DNA of 64,000 nt from Streptomyces zhihengii (lineage in GTDB: Bacteria > Actinomycetota > Actinomycetes > Streptomycetales > Streptomycetaceae): assembly GCF_016919245.1 (NCBI RefSeq), contig NZ_JAFEJA010000001.1, forward strand, positions 4,417,501 to 4,481,500. The letters are read 5' to 3'. Below the pieces are notes generated by a model. That model saw nothing but the letters and a program-made list of their open reading frames with translations, was not told the origin of the DNA and made no database searches. Of the stretch, positions 11,292-18,886 are shown piece by piece. A program made the position numbers and the translations under genes. How positions within the stretch are numbered: position 1 is the first letter of the stretch; every line of letters begins with the position of its first letter.

Positions 11292-12845
11292 CTATCGGCG
11301 GATGCCGGTCGCGAACGGCAGGGTGTTCACAAAGGCCCGGTGGTGTTCGCGGTCGCACCACTCCAGCTTGAGATACGACTTGCCGGCGGAGGCCCTGATC
11401 GTGCGCTTGTCCCTGGCGAGGGCTTCGGGCGAACGCGACGACACAGTGATGTACCCGACGATGTTGACCCCGGCCGCACCGCTCGCGAGATCTTCACCCC
11501 GCTGGTCCAGCCGCCCGTGGGCGGCGATGTCGCGGGGGTCGACCGTGCGGTTCATCTTGGCGGCGCGGCTGGCGTCGGCCTCGTCGTTGGTCTTCTCGGT
11601 GAGCATCCGCTCGATGGCCACCTCGGTGGGCTCCAGGTCCATGGTGACGGCGACCGTGCGGATGACGTCCGGGGTGTGGACGAGCAGCGGGGCGAGGAAG
11701 TTGACGCCCACCGGGGTCATCGGCCACTCCTTGACCCAGGCGGTGGAGTGGCACCAGGGGGCGCGGGTGGACGACTCGCGGGTCTTGGCCTGGAGGTAGG
11801 TGGGCTCGACGGCGTCCAGTTCGGCGGGCCAGGCGTTGCGCTTGGTCATCGCCTGGATGTGGTCGATGGGGTGGTCCGGGTCGTACATGGAGTGCACGAG
11901 GGACGCCAGGCGCGACTGCCCGAGCGGCTGCCGCACGCGGATGTCCGCCTCGGCGAGGCGGGCGCAGATGTCGGTGAGCTCACGGGCCATGACGACGGCG
12001 AGGCCGGCGTCCCGGTCGATCCGCCGGGTCCCGGAGGACGCCTTGGCGGCGCGGGCCATGGCGTGTGCCTCGGCGGCCAGTTCGCGGGAGTAGTGCATGC
12101 AGGCGACCAGGTAGGCGCGGTGCTGCTCGCTGGAGGTGGAGACCATCGACTGGAGCTGGTCGTACGACTCCTGGAGCCAGCCGGGGGCGCCGTGGTCGCC
12201 GCGCTGGGCGACGTCCTTGGCGTGGGCGTCCGGGTCGGCGGGGAGGGTGCGGGCGAGCATCTGGAGGCGCGTCACGAAGCCGTCGCCGTTGGCGACGTGC
12301 TTGAGCAGCGTGCCGAAGCGGTCGACCAGGGCCTCCTGGTCCTCGCTGTCGCGCAGGCCGACGCCGGGGCCCTCGATCTCGATGGCGGCGGTGACCGTGC
12401 GGCGGTCGGCGTGCAGCAGCACGGCGATCTCGTCGGGGCCGAAGGGGGCCGCGAGCCAGCTGATCCGCCCGATGCCAGGCGGCGGGCCGACCTCGATCTC
12501 CCGCCCGTCGGCCCGGGTGCCGGCCTCGACCGCGCCGGAGCGGTAGGCGGTGCCCTGGCGCAGGGTGCGCTTGTAGGACCGGTTGATCTCGAACCACCGG
12601 TAGAAGGTGCGGTGCTTGTACGGGAAGTAGACGGCCGCGAGCGCCAGCATCGGGAAGCCGACCAGACACACGATCCGCAGGGTGAGCACGGGGACCAGCA
12701 GCCCGCTCATCATGCCGAGGAACGCGCCGGCGATGATCAGCGCGATCTCGCCGGTCTCGCGGTTCTTGCCGACGATCGCGTTCGGCCGGGCCCGGCCGAT
12801 GAGGTACGTGCGGCGGGGCGTGATCGGGTGGGACTGGGTGGTCAA
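11292..12845 (-). CDS. SCO6880-family membrane protein (PrgI/VirB4 N-terminus-like)
   Basis: The 517-aa protein has two close hydrophobic helices near residues 32-70 ('IALIIAGAFLGMMSGLLVPV', 'IVCLVGFPMLALAAVYFPY'), as in PrgI/TcpE proteins. A soluble domain follows with the feel of the VirB4 N-terminal region ('QLQSMVSTSSEQHRAYLVAC'). The TTG start overlaps the upstream stop as TTGA. I infer that this protein plus the separate VirB4-like ATPase together replace a single long VirB4. The family name SCO6880 is recalled, not searched. Confidence 0.8.
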   Translation of the reverse strand: MTTQSHPITPRRTYLIGRARPNAIVGKNRETGEIALIIAGAFLGMMSGLLVPVLTLRIVCLVGFPMLALAAVYFPYKHRTFYRWFEINRSYKRTLRQGTAYRSGAVEAGTRADGREIEVGPPPGIGRISWLAAPFGPDEIAVLLHADRRTVTAAIEIEGPGVGLRDSEDQEALVDRFGTLLKHVANGDGFVTRLQMLARTLPADPDAHAKDVAQRGDHGAPGWLQESYDQLQSMVSTSSEQHRAYLVACMHYSRELAAEAHAMARAAKASSGTRRIDRDAGLAVVMARELTDICARLAEADIRVRQPLGQSRLASLVHSMYDPDHPIDHIQAMTKRNAWPAELDAVEPTYLQAKTRESSTRAPWCHSTAWVKEWPMTPVGVNFLAPLLVHTPDVIRTVAVTMDLEPTEVAIERMLTEKTNDEADASRAAKMNRTVDPRDIAAHGRLDQRGEDLASGAAGVNIVGYITVSSRSPEALARDKRTIRASAGKSYLKLEWCDREHHRAFVNTLPFATGIRR

Positions 12846-14146
12846 CGCCGGCCACCTCCTGTGCTGTTGCGGTTGCTGTGCGGGGTGTTGCTGGTCGGGG
12901 CCGCGCTACGGGGCGGGGGCGCCGCGGTGGCGGCCTGGCCGCCACCCCGGCTGCCGTGGGCGGCCATGCCGCCGCTGACGGGGTTGGCGGGCCGGGGCGC
13001 GCTCGCGCCGCTGTCGCCGCCGCCCTGGTCGCCGCGGGAGCTGTGGGTCTTGATGCCCTGGGACACCAGCGCGGCGGGCGAGCTGATGACGGCGGCTGCC
13101 TTGCCCTCGGCCGCGTTCTGGATCCGGTTGTTGCGGGAGTTGGCGATCTCGTCGCCGAAGCCCGGGACGAAGCGGTAGATCATCGCGGAGGCGAAGATGG
13201 CCAGCAGGATGATCGACAGGCCGGACACGACGGCGGAGAAGGAGTCCGGCCCCTCGCCGGCCGAGAGCGCCCCCGCGAGGCCGAGCACGATCACGATGAT
13301 CGGTTTGACCAGGATGATCGCGATCATGATGCCGGCCCAGCGGCGGACGTGGCCCCACATGTTCTTGTCGACCAGGCCCGCGTAGACCACGACGCCGAGC
13401 AGGGCGCCGACGTAGAGCAGCACGGCGCGGATGAAGAGTTCGAGGAAGAGGACGCCGGCGGCGACCACGGTGACCAGCGAGACGATGATCAGCATGATCG
13501 GCCCGCCGCTGATGCTGTCGCCCTTCTGGAGGGCTTCCTTGAAGCTCCCGAAGAAGACGTCGGTCTGCTCCTGCGTCCCGGAGGCGACGACCTCGGTGAT
13601 CGCGTCGGTGGCAGACACGACTGTGTAGAGGAGGAGCGGCGTGAAGGCGGAGGCGAGGACGGTGAGCCAGAGGAAGCCGACCGCCTCGGAGATCGCGGTC
13701 GTCAGCGGCACGCCCCGGATGGCCCGCTTGGCGACGGCCAGCAGCCACAGGACGAGCGTGAGGACGGTGGCGGCGGCGAAGACGATGGCGTAGCGGGCGA
13801 GGAAGGCGGGGTTGGTGAAGTCGACGTCGGCGGTTTCCTTGACGGCCTTGGAGAGGTAGTCGAGGACGCTGACGGCGGCGTCGGCGCAGCCGCGGGCGAG
13901 GGAGGAGAGGGGGTCGAGGGCGTCGGCGGGGTTGTTGGAGACGGAACGACCGGAGCTGCCGGGTTCGCCGCTGGTGCAGTAGTCCCGTGCGGGACCGGCG
14001 ATCAGCTCACAGGGGTCGTTGCTCGTGCTGGGTGAAGGCGTCGGGGAAGGCTCAGCCGCTGCGCGCGAGGCGAAGAGGACGACCGCAGCCTGCACTGTGA
14101 GGAAGACTGGCAGGACGCGTGTCAGGGATCGTGGGCTAGCGGGCAT
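12842..14146 (-). CDS. VirB6/TrbL-like polytopic membrane protein
   Basis: The 434-aa protein has a signal-like N-terminus ('VLPVFLTVQAAVVLFASRAAA'), an extracellular Ser/Pro-rich stretch with two Cys ('CELIAGPARDYC'), about seven membrane helices between residues 115 and 355, and a disordered Gly/Ser/Ala-rich cytosolic tail. This topology matches VirB6/TrbL, the inner-membrane channel component of T4SS. Its start overlaps the VirB8-like gene by 11 bp and its stop overlaps the next gene by 4 bp, so the operon is strongly coupled. Confidence 0.82.
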   Translation of the reverse strand: MPASPRSLTRVLPVFLTVQAAVVLFASRAAAEPSPTPSPSTSNDPCELIAGPARDYCTSGEPGSSGRSVSNNPADALDPLSSLARGCADAAVSVLDYLSKAVKETADVDFTNPAFLARYAIVFAAATVLTLVLWLLAVAKRAIRGVPLTTAISEAVGFLWLTVLASAFTPLLLYTVVSATDAITEVVASGTQEQTDVFFGSFKEALQKGDSISGGPIMLIIVSLVTVVAAGVLFLELFIRAVLLYVGALLGVVVYAGLVDKNMWGHVRRWAGIMIAIILVKPIIVIVLGLAGALSAGEGPDSFSAVVSGLSIILLAIFASAMIYRFVPGFGDEIANSRNNRIQNAAEGKAAAVISSPAALVSQGIKTHSSRGDQGGGDSGASAPRPANPVSGGMAAHGSRGGGQAATAAPPPRSAAPTSNTPHSNRNSTGGGRR

Positions 14147-14975
14147 AGGTGAACCCTCCGAATCCGTTGACTGCGTCCGCGATCTCGTCAGACCCGGACA
14201 CCTGGTTGTCGCCCGTCACCGGGGTCGGCCCGTTCCGCTGGCTGGTCTCCAGAACCTTCCAGTCCGAATCCGTCCACTTGAGCTTCACCGTGACTGTGAA
14301 CCAGCCGTTAGTGACGGGCTTGGTGGACTTCTCACCGGTCAGGCCGAAGAGCCCTACACACCACACGTCGATCTCGGCGGTGTCGTCCGAGTACTTCAGT
14401 ACTTTGGTGCCGGCGGGCATCGTCCGGTTGACGAACGTCGAACCGGTGGGCGCGGTCCCGTCCGGATTGAGGCCGATCTGCGCGAGGAAGTCGGCGGAGT
14501 AGTCCGCATCGAATCCGGACTGAAGCTCGGACCGGGTGGACGTGTCGGCGATCGAGGAAACGATCTCCCGGCGACGTTCCTTGTTGAACATGCCGTCCGA
14601 GCCCAGCACGGCGGTGTAATTCGCCGCCGCGCTCTGCGCCCCCTGCTCGTCCTGGGCGTAGCCCGTCGGGATGTCGCCGGACTTGCCCTCGACGGGGCGG
14701 GTGCCGGTGGCCGAGGTCGGGTTGGTGCCCGGGGGCTTCGCGCCGTCGGCGGCGTCGCCGCCGTCCCCGCTCCCCTGGTTGGCGAAGGCGATCGCCGCGA
14801 TGAGGAGCACGACGACCCCCACCACCCCGATGAGGGAGCGCGAGGGGCGGACCGGGCGGCGGGGGCCGCCGTAGCCGTCGCCCTCGCCCGCGCCGGGCAG
14901 ACGCGTGCGCGTCTGGCCCGAGCCGCCGAAGCCGTCGCTCGTACGGCCGCCGCCGTGCTCGTCGCCGAGGCTCAT
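14136..14975 (-). CDS. VirB8/TcpC-like bitopic protein
   Basis: The 279-aa protein has a Gly-rich cytosolic tail of about 45 residues, one membrane helix ('SLIGVVGVVVLLIAAIAFA'), a flexible linker, and an extracellular domain of about 190 residues. The domain combines helical ('YTAVLGSDGMFNKERRREIV') and strand-rich parts ('WFTVTVKLKWTDSDWKVLE') as in NTF2-like VirB8/TcpC/TraM folds. Such proteins scaffold the T4SS channel in monoderm bacteria. It lies second in the operon, about 130 bp after the VirB2-like gene. Confidence 0.78.
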   Translation of the reverse strand: MSLGDEHGGGRTSDGFGGSGQTRTRLPGAGEGDGYGGPRRPVRPSRSLIGVVGVVVLLIAAIAFANQGSGDGGDAADGAKPPGTNPTSATGTRPVEGKSGDIPTGYAQDEQGAQSAAANYTAVLGSDGMFNKERRREIVSSIADTSTRSELQSGFDADYSADFLAQIGLNPDGTAPTGSTFVNRTMPAGTKVLKYSDDTAEIDVWCVGLFGLTGEKSTKPVTNGWFTVTVKLKWTDSDWKVLETSQRNGPTPVTGDNQVSGSDEIADAVNGFGGFTYAR

Positions 14976-15104
14976 GTCGCGCTGGCTCCCTCAACCGGTC
15001 GTGGACGTAGCTCTTGCCGCGCGGGGGCGGGGTGGTGACGTGACATCAGGGAACGGACCTCTGACGGTGGGCCCGGGCATGCCCGGAGGGGATGTAACGG
15101 GTGG

Positions 15105-15422
15105 TCAGACGGCCATTCCGTACACGATGGTGAACACCGTCCCCAGTGAGCCGATGATGAAGACGCCGGTGAGGCCGGCGACGATCAGGCCCTTGCCCTG
15201 TTCCGCGCTGAACGTGTCGCGGAGTGCGGTCGCCCCGATGCGCTGCTTCGCCGCTCCCCAGATCGCGATGCCGAGGCAGAGGAGGATGGCAATCGCCATC
15301 ACGACCTCGATCATCACCCGAGCTTCGTTGCCCAGGCTTCCGAAGGGGCCCCAATTCGGGGCGATACCGCCGATGATGGTGGTGATGTCGCCCTTCTCGG
15401 CTGCCAGGATCATGTAACTCAC
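15105..15422 (-). CDS. VirB2/TrbC-like small two-helix membrane protein
   Basis: The 105-aa protein has two hydrophobic helices ('VMIEVVMAIAILLCLGIAIWG' and 'IVAGLTGVFIIGSLGTVFTI') joined by a short basic/polar loop ('AKQRIGATALRDTFSAEQ'). This pattern fits VirB2/TrbC-type pilin-like subunits. It is the first gene of the minus-strand cluster, consistent with that role. Either a GTG at 15422 or an ATG at 15413 could start it; the GTG is close behind an AGGGG ribosome site. The assignment rests on size, topology and context, not on a strong motif. Confidence 0.72.
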   Translation of the reverse strand: MSYMILAAEKGDITTIIGGIAPNWGPFGSLGNEARVMIEVVMAIAILLCLGIAIWGAAKQRIGATALRDTFSAEQGKGLIVAGLTGVFIIGSLGTVFTIVYGMAV

Positions 15423-15822
15423 CGCCCCTGTTGGGTTGTTAGCCGCCCACGCCGCACGGCACGGGTCACCGTCTATCTTCGCTGATGAAACCGCGCACGT
15501 AAGCCGTCTTCGAGGGTCTCTTTACCCGATCTCCGCACGTATGACCGAAGCAATGGCCCTGACCTGGGCGGGCGTGGCGTGATTCCGTCGTCGTGCGAGC
15601 ATCGTCACTCTGTGTATCACGGAGCGTGACTCCGGGCAATGACTGTCGTTGTGCCACCTTTGGGGTGCTTTGGGGTGTCGTCTGTCTCCGGGGTGTCCCA
15701 GTTCCCCACGGCTGCGCTACGCGGGCTCCCCGGCCCTGTTCCGGCGGGGCGGGGCGTCGTTAGCGTCCCCTCTCGGTGATCACCTTCTGCTTTCAACCTC
15801 ACGCTCACCGAGAGGACCTGTC
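15423..15822. other. Divergent intergenic region, T4SS-like operon and PG-binding gene
   Basis: About 400 bp separate the minus-strand T4SS-like operon from the plus-strand secreted-protein gene. The short open frames here have no convincing ribosome sites or homology. The region must hold both promoters. I saw no clear operator, RNA gene or repeat. Confidence 0.6.
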
Positions 15823-16379
15823 ATGTCGTCACACGAGATCCGCCGCCGTACGCTCCGCCGCCTGTCCGTCCCCCTCGGGGCCACGGTGCTGGCTCTGGGC
15901 ATAGCGGCGACGACGGTCACGCCGGCCGCCGCCAGCAACTCCTACAACGGCCGGTCCCACATCTACGGCGTCGGGACCATCACCGACGACCTGAACGACG
16001 AGGGCGTCGTCAACGTCGGCACGAACGCGCGGTCGAACGCGACCTGCCTGTGGCAGACCATCCTGTGGGCCGACGGCTATCTGCCCCAGTCCGGCGTGGA
16101 CGGCTCGTTCGGGCCGCAGACGAAGGCGGCCACCCAGGCGTGGCAGAGAGCCCGGGGCCTGTCGGCCGACGGCTCCGCCGGTAAGCTCACCTGGACCAAG
16201 GCGGGTACGAAGATCTCCTTCCACGGCGCGAGCGGCGGCAAGGCCTACGGCGGCTACGACGGGTCGAAGGTCAACTTCATGGTCCGCCGCACCGACACCG
16301 GGGCGGGAACTGGGAGTTCGCCTCGGGCAGCGCCAAGGGCGGCATCAAGTGGGCGAGCTACAACAGCGTGAACTGCTGA
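15823..16379 (+). pseudogene. Secreted peptidoglycan-binding-domain protein, frameshifted near 3' end
   Basis: The ATG at 15823 opens a protein with a signal peptide ('VPLGATVLALGIAATTVTPAAA') and a PG_binding_1-like domain ('LWQTILWADGYLPQSGVDG', 'FGPQTKAATQAWQRARGL'). After 'MVRRTDTG', around 16300-16307 (GGGGCGGG), the reading frame turns low-complexity and stops at 16371. In another frame the same DNA reads 'NWEFASGSAKGGIKWAS' and ends 'YNSVNC' at 16379, a sensible exported C-terminus. Gain of one base (or loss of two) in the G run restores it. It is either a real frameshift or a homopolymer sequencing error. The product would bind cell wall outside the cell. Confidence 0.7.
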
Positions 16380-16389
16380 CGCCTCGCCC

Positions 16390-16785
16390 TCAGGTGCGGC
16401 GCCCCCGTCCGTCCGGGACGGGGGTGCCCGCGTCCGGGACGGCACGGCGGAAGTGGTCGAACTCGCCGGCACGCACGCCGAGGACGAAGGCGTCCCACTT
16501 GGCGGAGGCGGTGACGACGGGACGGTCCGCGTCCGGGGCCGTGAGGCGGACGAGACCGTCCTGGGTGTGGCTGACGGCGATGTGCGGGCTCTCGCCGCCG
16601 CTCTTGATGGCGTCCAGGAGGCCGCCGAAGGTCTCGGGGGTGGTGCGGAGTATGACCCCGTCGGGGTCGCCGCTCTCGGTGAGGTGGACGCCGGAGGCGT
16701 CCGAGGAAACGTTCAGGCATGCCTCTCCCTGCGCGCAGTACGAAGACTTCTGCCAGGGGTGGATCTGCACGGGAGGCTCCTTCAC
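16390..16785 (-). CDS. DUF397 domain protein
   Basis: The 131-aa protein has the DUF397 signature near its start ('WQKSSYCAQGEACLNVS' then 'VHLTESGDPDGVILRTTPE'). A second DUF397-like half follows ('GLVRLTAPDADRPVVTASAK' then 'WDAFVLGVRAGEFD'). DUF397 proteins are small partners encoded next to XRE/DUF5753 regulators in Streptomyces (for example the BldB/WhiJ-type systems). The GTG start overlaps the regulator's stop by 4 bp. Its role is probably to modulate that regulator. Confidence 0.88.
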   Translation of the reverse strand: MKEPPVQIHPWQKSSYCAQGEACLNVSSDASGVHLTESGDPDGVILRTTPETFGGLLDAIKSGGESPHIAVSHTQDGLVRLTAPDADRPVVTASAKWDAFVLGVRAGEFDHFRRAVPDAGTPVPDGRGRRT

Positions 16786-17636
16786 AGGCTGTCGGCGACG
16801 TCACGGATGAACGAGTTCGATTCCGCAGGGGTGAGGGACAGGGAGTCGAGGCGGGCGAAGAGTTCCCGGTACTGCTGCATCTGTTCGGTGCCGTCGACGA
16901 AGGCCGGGCCATGCGACTGGTCGAGTTGGACGGTGTCGAGCTGCGGTACCGCACCGTGCAAGTAGTTGATGGTCTGTCCGGATCCCGGGTACGAGCCGAT
17001 GCCGAACGGGATGACCCTGATGGTCACGTGATCGAGAGCCGACATGCGGAGGAGGTGCTCGAGCTGGGCCCGTGCGACAGCGGGTCCGCCGAACTGCATC
17101 CGCAGCGCCGCTTCGTGGACGGTCGCCTGGTAGGGGGCGGGGCTGTCGGGGCGGTGGAGAAGGGCTTGCCGGCGAACGCGGTGAGCGACGCGGCTCTCGA
17201 CGGCTTCGGGACTCAGCTCCGGGATGGCCTGGAGGCAGATCTCGCGTGCGTGGTCTTCGGTCTGGAGGAGCCCCGGGATGTGCACCGTGTGGGCCGTGCG
17301 AAGCGCTGTCGCGTGGTGCTCCAGCTCCGCAAGGTCCAGGAGCGCGCCGGGGAGAGCATCCCGGTAGCCCTCCCACCAGCCTCGGGACCGGTCCTCGGCC
17401 ATGCCCGTGAGGGCTTCGACGAACTCCGGGTCATCGCAGGAATAGATGTCGGCCATCGCGCGGACGCGTGAGGCGCTGACGCCGAAGCGGGCCGTCTCCA
17501 CATTGCTGAGTTGGCCCTGGCCGATACCCAGCAGGGCAGCCGCTTGCGTGGAACTCAGTCCGCTTCGCTCTCTGAGCTTGCGCAGTTCCGCTCCCACGCG
17601 GATGCGGCGGGCAGTGGGAGCCGCTCTACCGGGCAC
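16782..17636 (-). CDS. XRE-family HTH regulator with DUF5753 domain
   Basis: The 284-aa protein has an N-terminal helix-turn-helix ('LRKLRERSGLSSTQAAALLG' then 'QLSNVETARFGVSASRVRAM'). A DUF5753 domain spans about residues 90-275 ('IPGLLQTEDHAREI', 'RQALLHRPDSPAPYQATVHE', 'VRVIPFGIG'-like). This is the WhiJ-like architecture common in Streptomyces. A GGAG precedes the GTG start. It forms a module with the overlapping DUF397 gene and probably the divergent ATPase gene at 17842. Confidence 0.92.
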   Translation of the reverse strand: MPGRAAPTARRIRVGAELRKLRERSGLSSTQAAALLGIGQGQLSNVETARFGVSASRVRAMADIYSCDDPEFVEALTGMAEDRSRGWWEGYRDALPGALLDLAELEHHATALRTAHTVHIPGLLQTEDHAREICLQAIPELSPEAVESRVAHRVRRQALLHRPDSPAPYQATVHEAALRMQFGGPAVARAQLEHLLRMSALDHVTIRVIPFGIGSYPGSGQTINYLHGAVPQLDTVQLDQSHGPAFVDGTEQMQQYRELFARLDSLSLTPAESNSFIRDVADSL

Positions 17637-17841
17637 GGGACGTTCTCCGATTCGGTCGTTAGTTCAGTGCGTCATCTGCCAGGGGGAAGAGGGGCGGCTT
17701 GGGGCGCAAGTACTACTTGCGTCGCCCTAGCCTGTTCCTCAGGCCGGCCACCCGCCCGGAAGCACCCCGCTCGACGGAGCGGCCTCGTCACCGGGCCCGT
17801 ATGCGCACCTGACCGACACGCCTTCCGCCGAGGAGACTTCC

Positions 17842-18258
17842 ATGACCACCACCGTATCCCCGTCGTGGGCCTATGCCCTCCGGCTTCCGCAGGATCCCCG
17901 GGCTCCGGGGGTGGCCAGGCGGGTGCTCCGGGGGGTGCTCGGGGCGCACCGGCTCGGGGCGCTCGTGGACACGGCCGAGCTGCTGGCGTCGGAGCTCGTG
18001 ACCAACGCGCTCCGGCACACCGACGGTCCGTACGGGCTCCGGCTGACCGGCCCGGAGCGCGGGCGGTTGCGGCTCGGGGTCTGGGACACCAGCCCCGAGG
18101 TCCCCCCGCCCTTCGCGGGGCTGCCGCGTCGCGCCGCGTCCGACGACGAGGGCGGCCGGGGGCTGCGCATCGTGGCGGTGTGCGCGGACGCCTGGGGTGC
18201 GACCGCGCTGCCGCAGGGCGGGAAGCTGCTCTGGGTCGAGCTGGGCGGGCGGCCGTGA
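17842..18258 (+). CDS. RsbW/SpoIIAB-like ATP-binding protein
   Basis: The 138-aa protein is a single HATPase_c_2 (GHKL) domain. The N box is 'ELLASELVTNALRHT' and the G1-like motif is 'LRLGVWDTSPEVPP'. The glycine-rich lid is 'DEGGRGLRIVAVCADAWG'. Such proteins are anti-sigma-factor-like kinases or switch proteins that accompany XRE/DUF397 pairs in Streptomyces. GAGGAG precedes the ATG. Its stop overlaps the next gene's GTG by 4 bp. Confidence 0.88.
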   Translation: MTTTVSPSWAYALRLPQDPRAPGVARRVLRGVLGAHRLGALVDTAELLASELVTNALRHTDGPYGLRLTGPERGRLRLGVWDTSPEVPPPFAGLPRRAASDDEGGRGLRIVAVCADAWGATALPQGGKLLWVELGGRP

Positions 18259-18797
18259 CGCCCCGTCGGGGTCCGCTGGCGCGGCTGGTGCCGCGTGATC
18301 CGCGGGGGGTCGCCCGGCTGGTGACCCGGGCGACGGGGCTGCGTGCTGAGGTGCTCGGGGGCAGCCTCGTCCTCACGCGCACCGACTGCGCGGTCCGTAC
18401 GGAGACCGTGCGGCTGCTGGCGGACCGGATCGCCGGGGGCGGGGAGTGGGAGGCCGTCGGGGGGTGCCCGGTCGACATGCCCCTGGACGCCGACGACTTC
18501 GCCGTGCCCGACCTCCTCGTCCGGAAGGCCGGCGCCGGCGGCCGGCCCGTGCTCGCGGTCGAGGTCGTGTCCCGGGCGGAGAAGGGCAGGGGGCTCTCCG
18601 GCAAGGCGGAGTGGTACGCGGCCGCCTACCTGCCGCTGCTGCTGGTCGTCGATCCCCGGGAGGGGCGCTGGTCGCTGTGCTCGGGGCCCGACGGCGCCGC
18701 GTTCACCCGTACCGGGCAGGGCGTGTACGGGGAGGCGGCCGTCCTCCCCGCGCCGTTCGCCGGCGCGGTGCCGACGGCGGGGCTGCCGGTCCACTGA
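18255..18797 (+). CDS. Uma2-family (PD-(D/E)XK-like) protein
   Basis: The 180-aa protein starts at a GTG overlapping the upstream ATPase gene. It shows the Uma2 core: 'DFAVPDLLVRKA' followed by 'VLAVEVVSRAEKGRGLSGK' and 'WYAAAYLPLLLVVDPREG'. The Asp, Glu-Val and Lys positions form the restriction-endonuclease-like active-site pattern. Uma2 proteins are abundant in Streptomyces and cyanobacteria, and their biological role is unsettled. Coupling to an ATP-binding switch protein is the only functional clue. Confidence 0.85.
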   Translation: MTPRRGPLARLVPRDPRGVARLVTRATGLRAEVLGGSLVLTRTDCAVRTETVRLLADRIAGGGEWEAVGGCPVDMPLDADDFAVPDLLVRKAGAGGRPVLAVEVVSRAEKGRGLSGKAEWYAAAYLPLLLVVDPREGRWSLCSGPDGAAFTRTGQGVYGEAAVLPAPFAGAVPTAGLPVH

Positions 18798-18886
18798 GGG
18801 CGGCAACCCCGTCCCCGGCGGCGGCGACTTCTTGGCATGGGCCTGGCAAAAGCTGGGTCCCCCCACGAGGAGATCGGAAGCGGCGC

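Noticed and set aside
9858..13178. 1106-codon plus-strand open frame opposite the T4SS-like genes
   Set aside because: It is a mirror of the true minus-strand genes with no recognisable domain and no plausible start.
8216..15422. Integrated conjugative element
   Set aside because: No integrase, relaxase, replication gene, tRNA attachment site or composition change was seen; flanks are ordinary chromosomal genes, so a resident locus is more likely.
15466..15808. Small minus-strand ORFs between the VirB2-like gene and the peptidoglycan-binding gene
   Set aside because: Sequence is low-information, no ribosome site is convincing, and the frames overlap each other; treated as promoter region.
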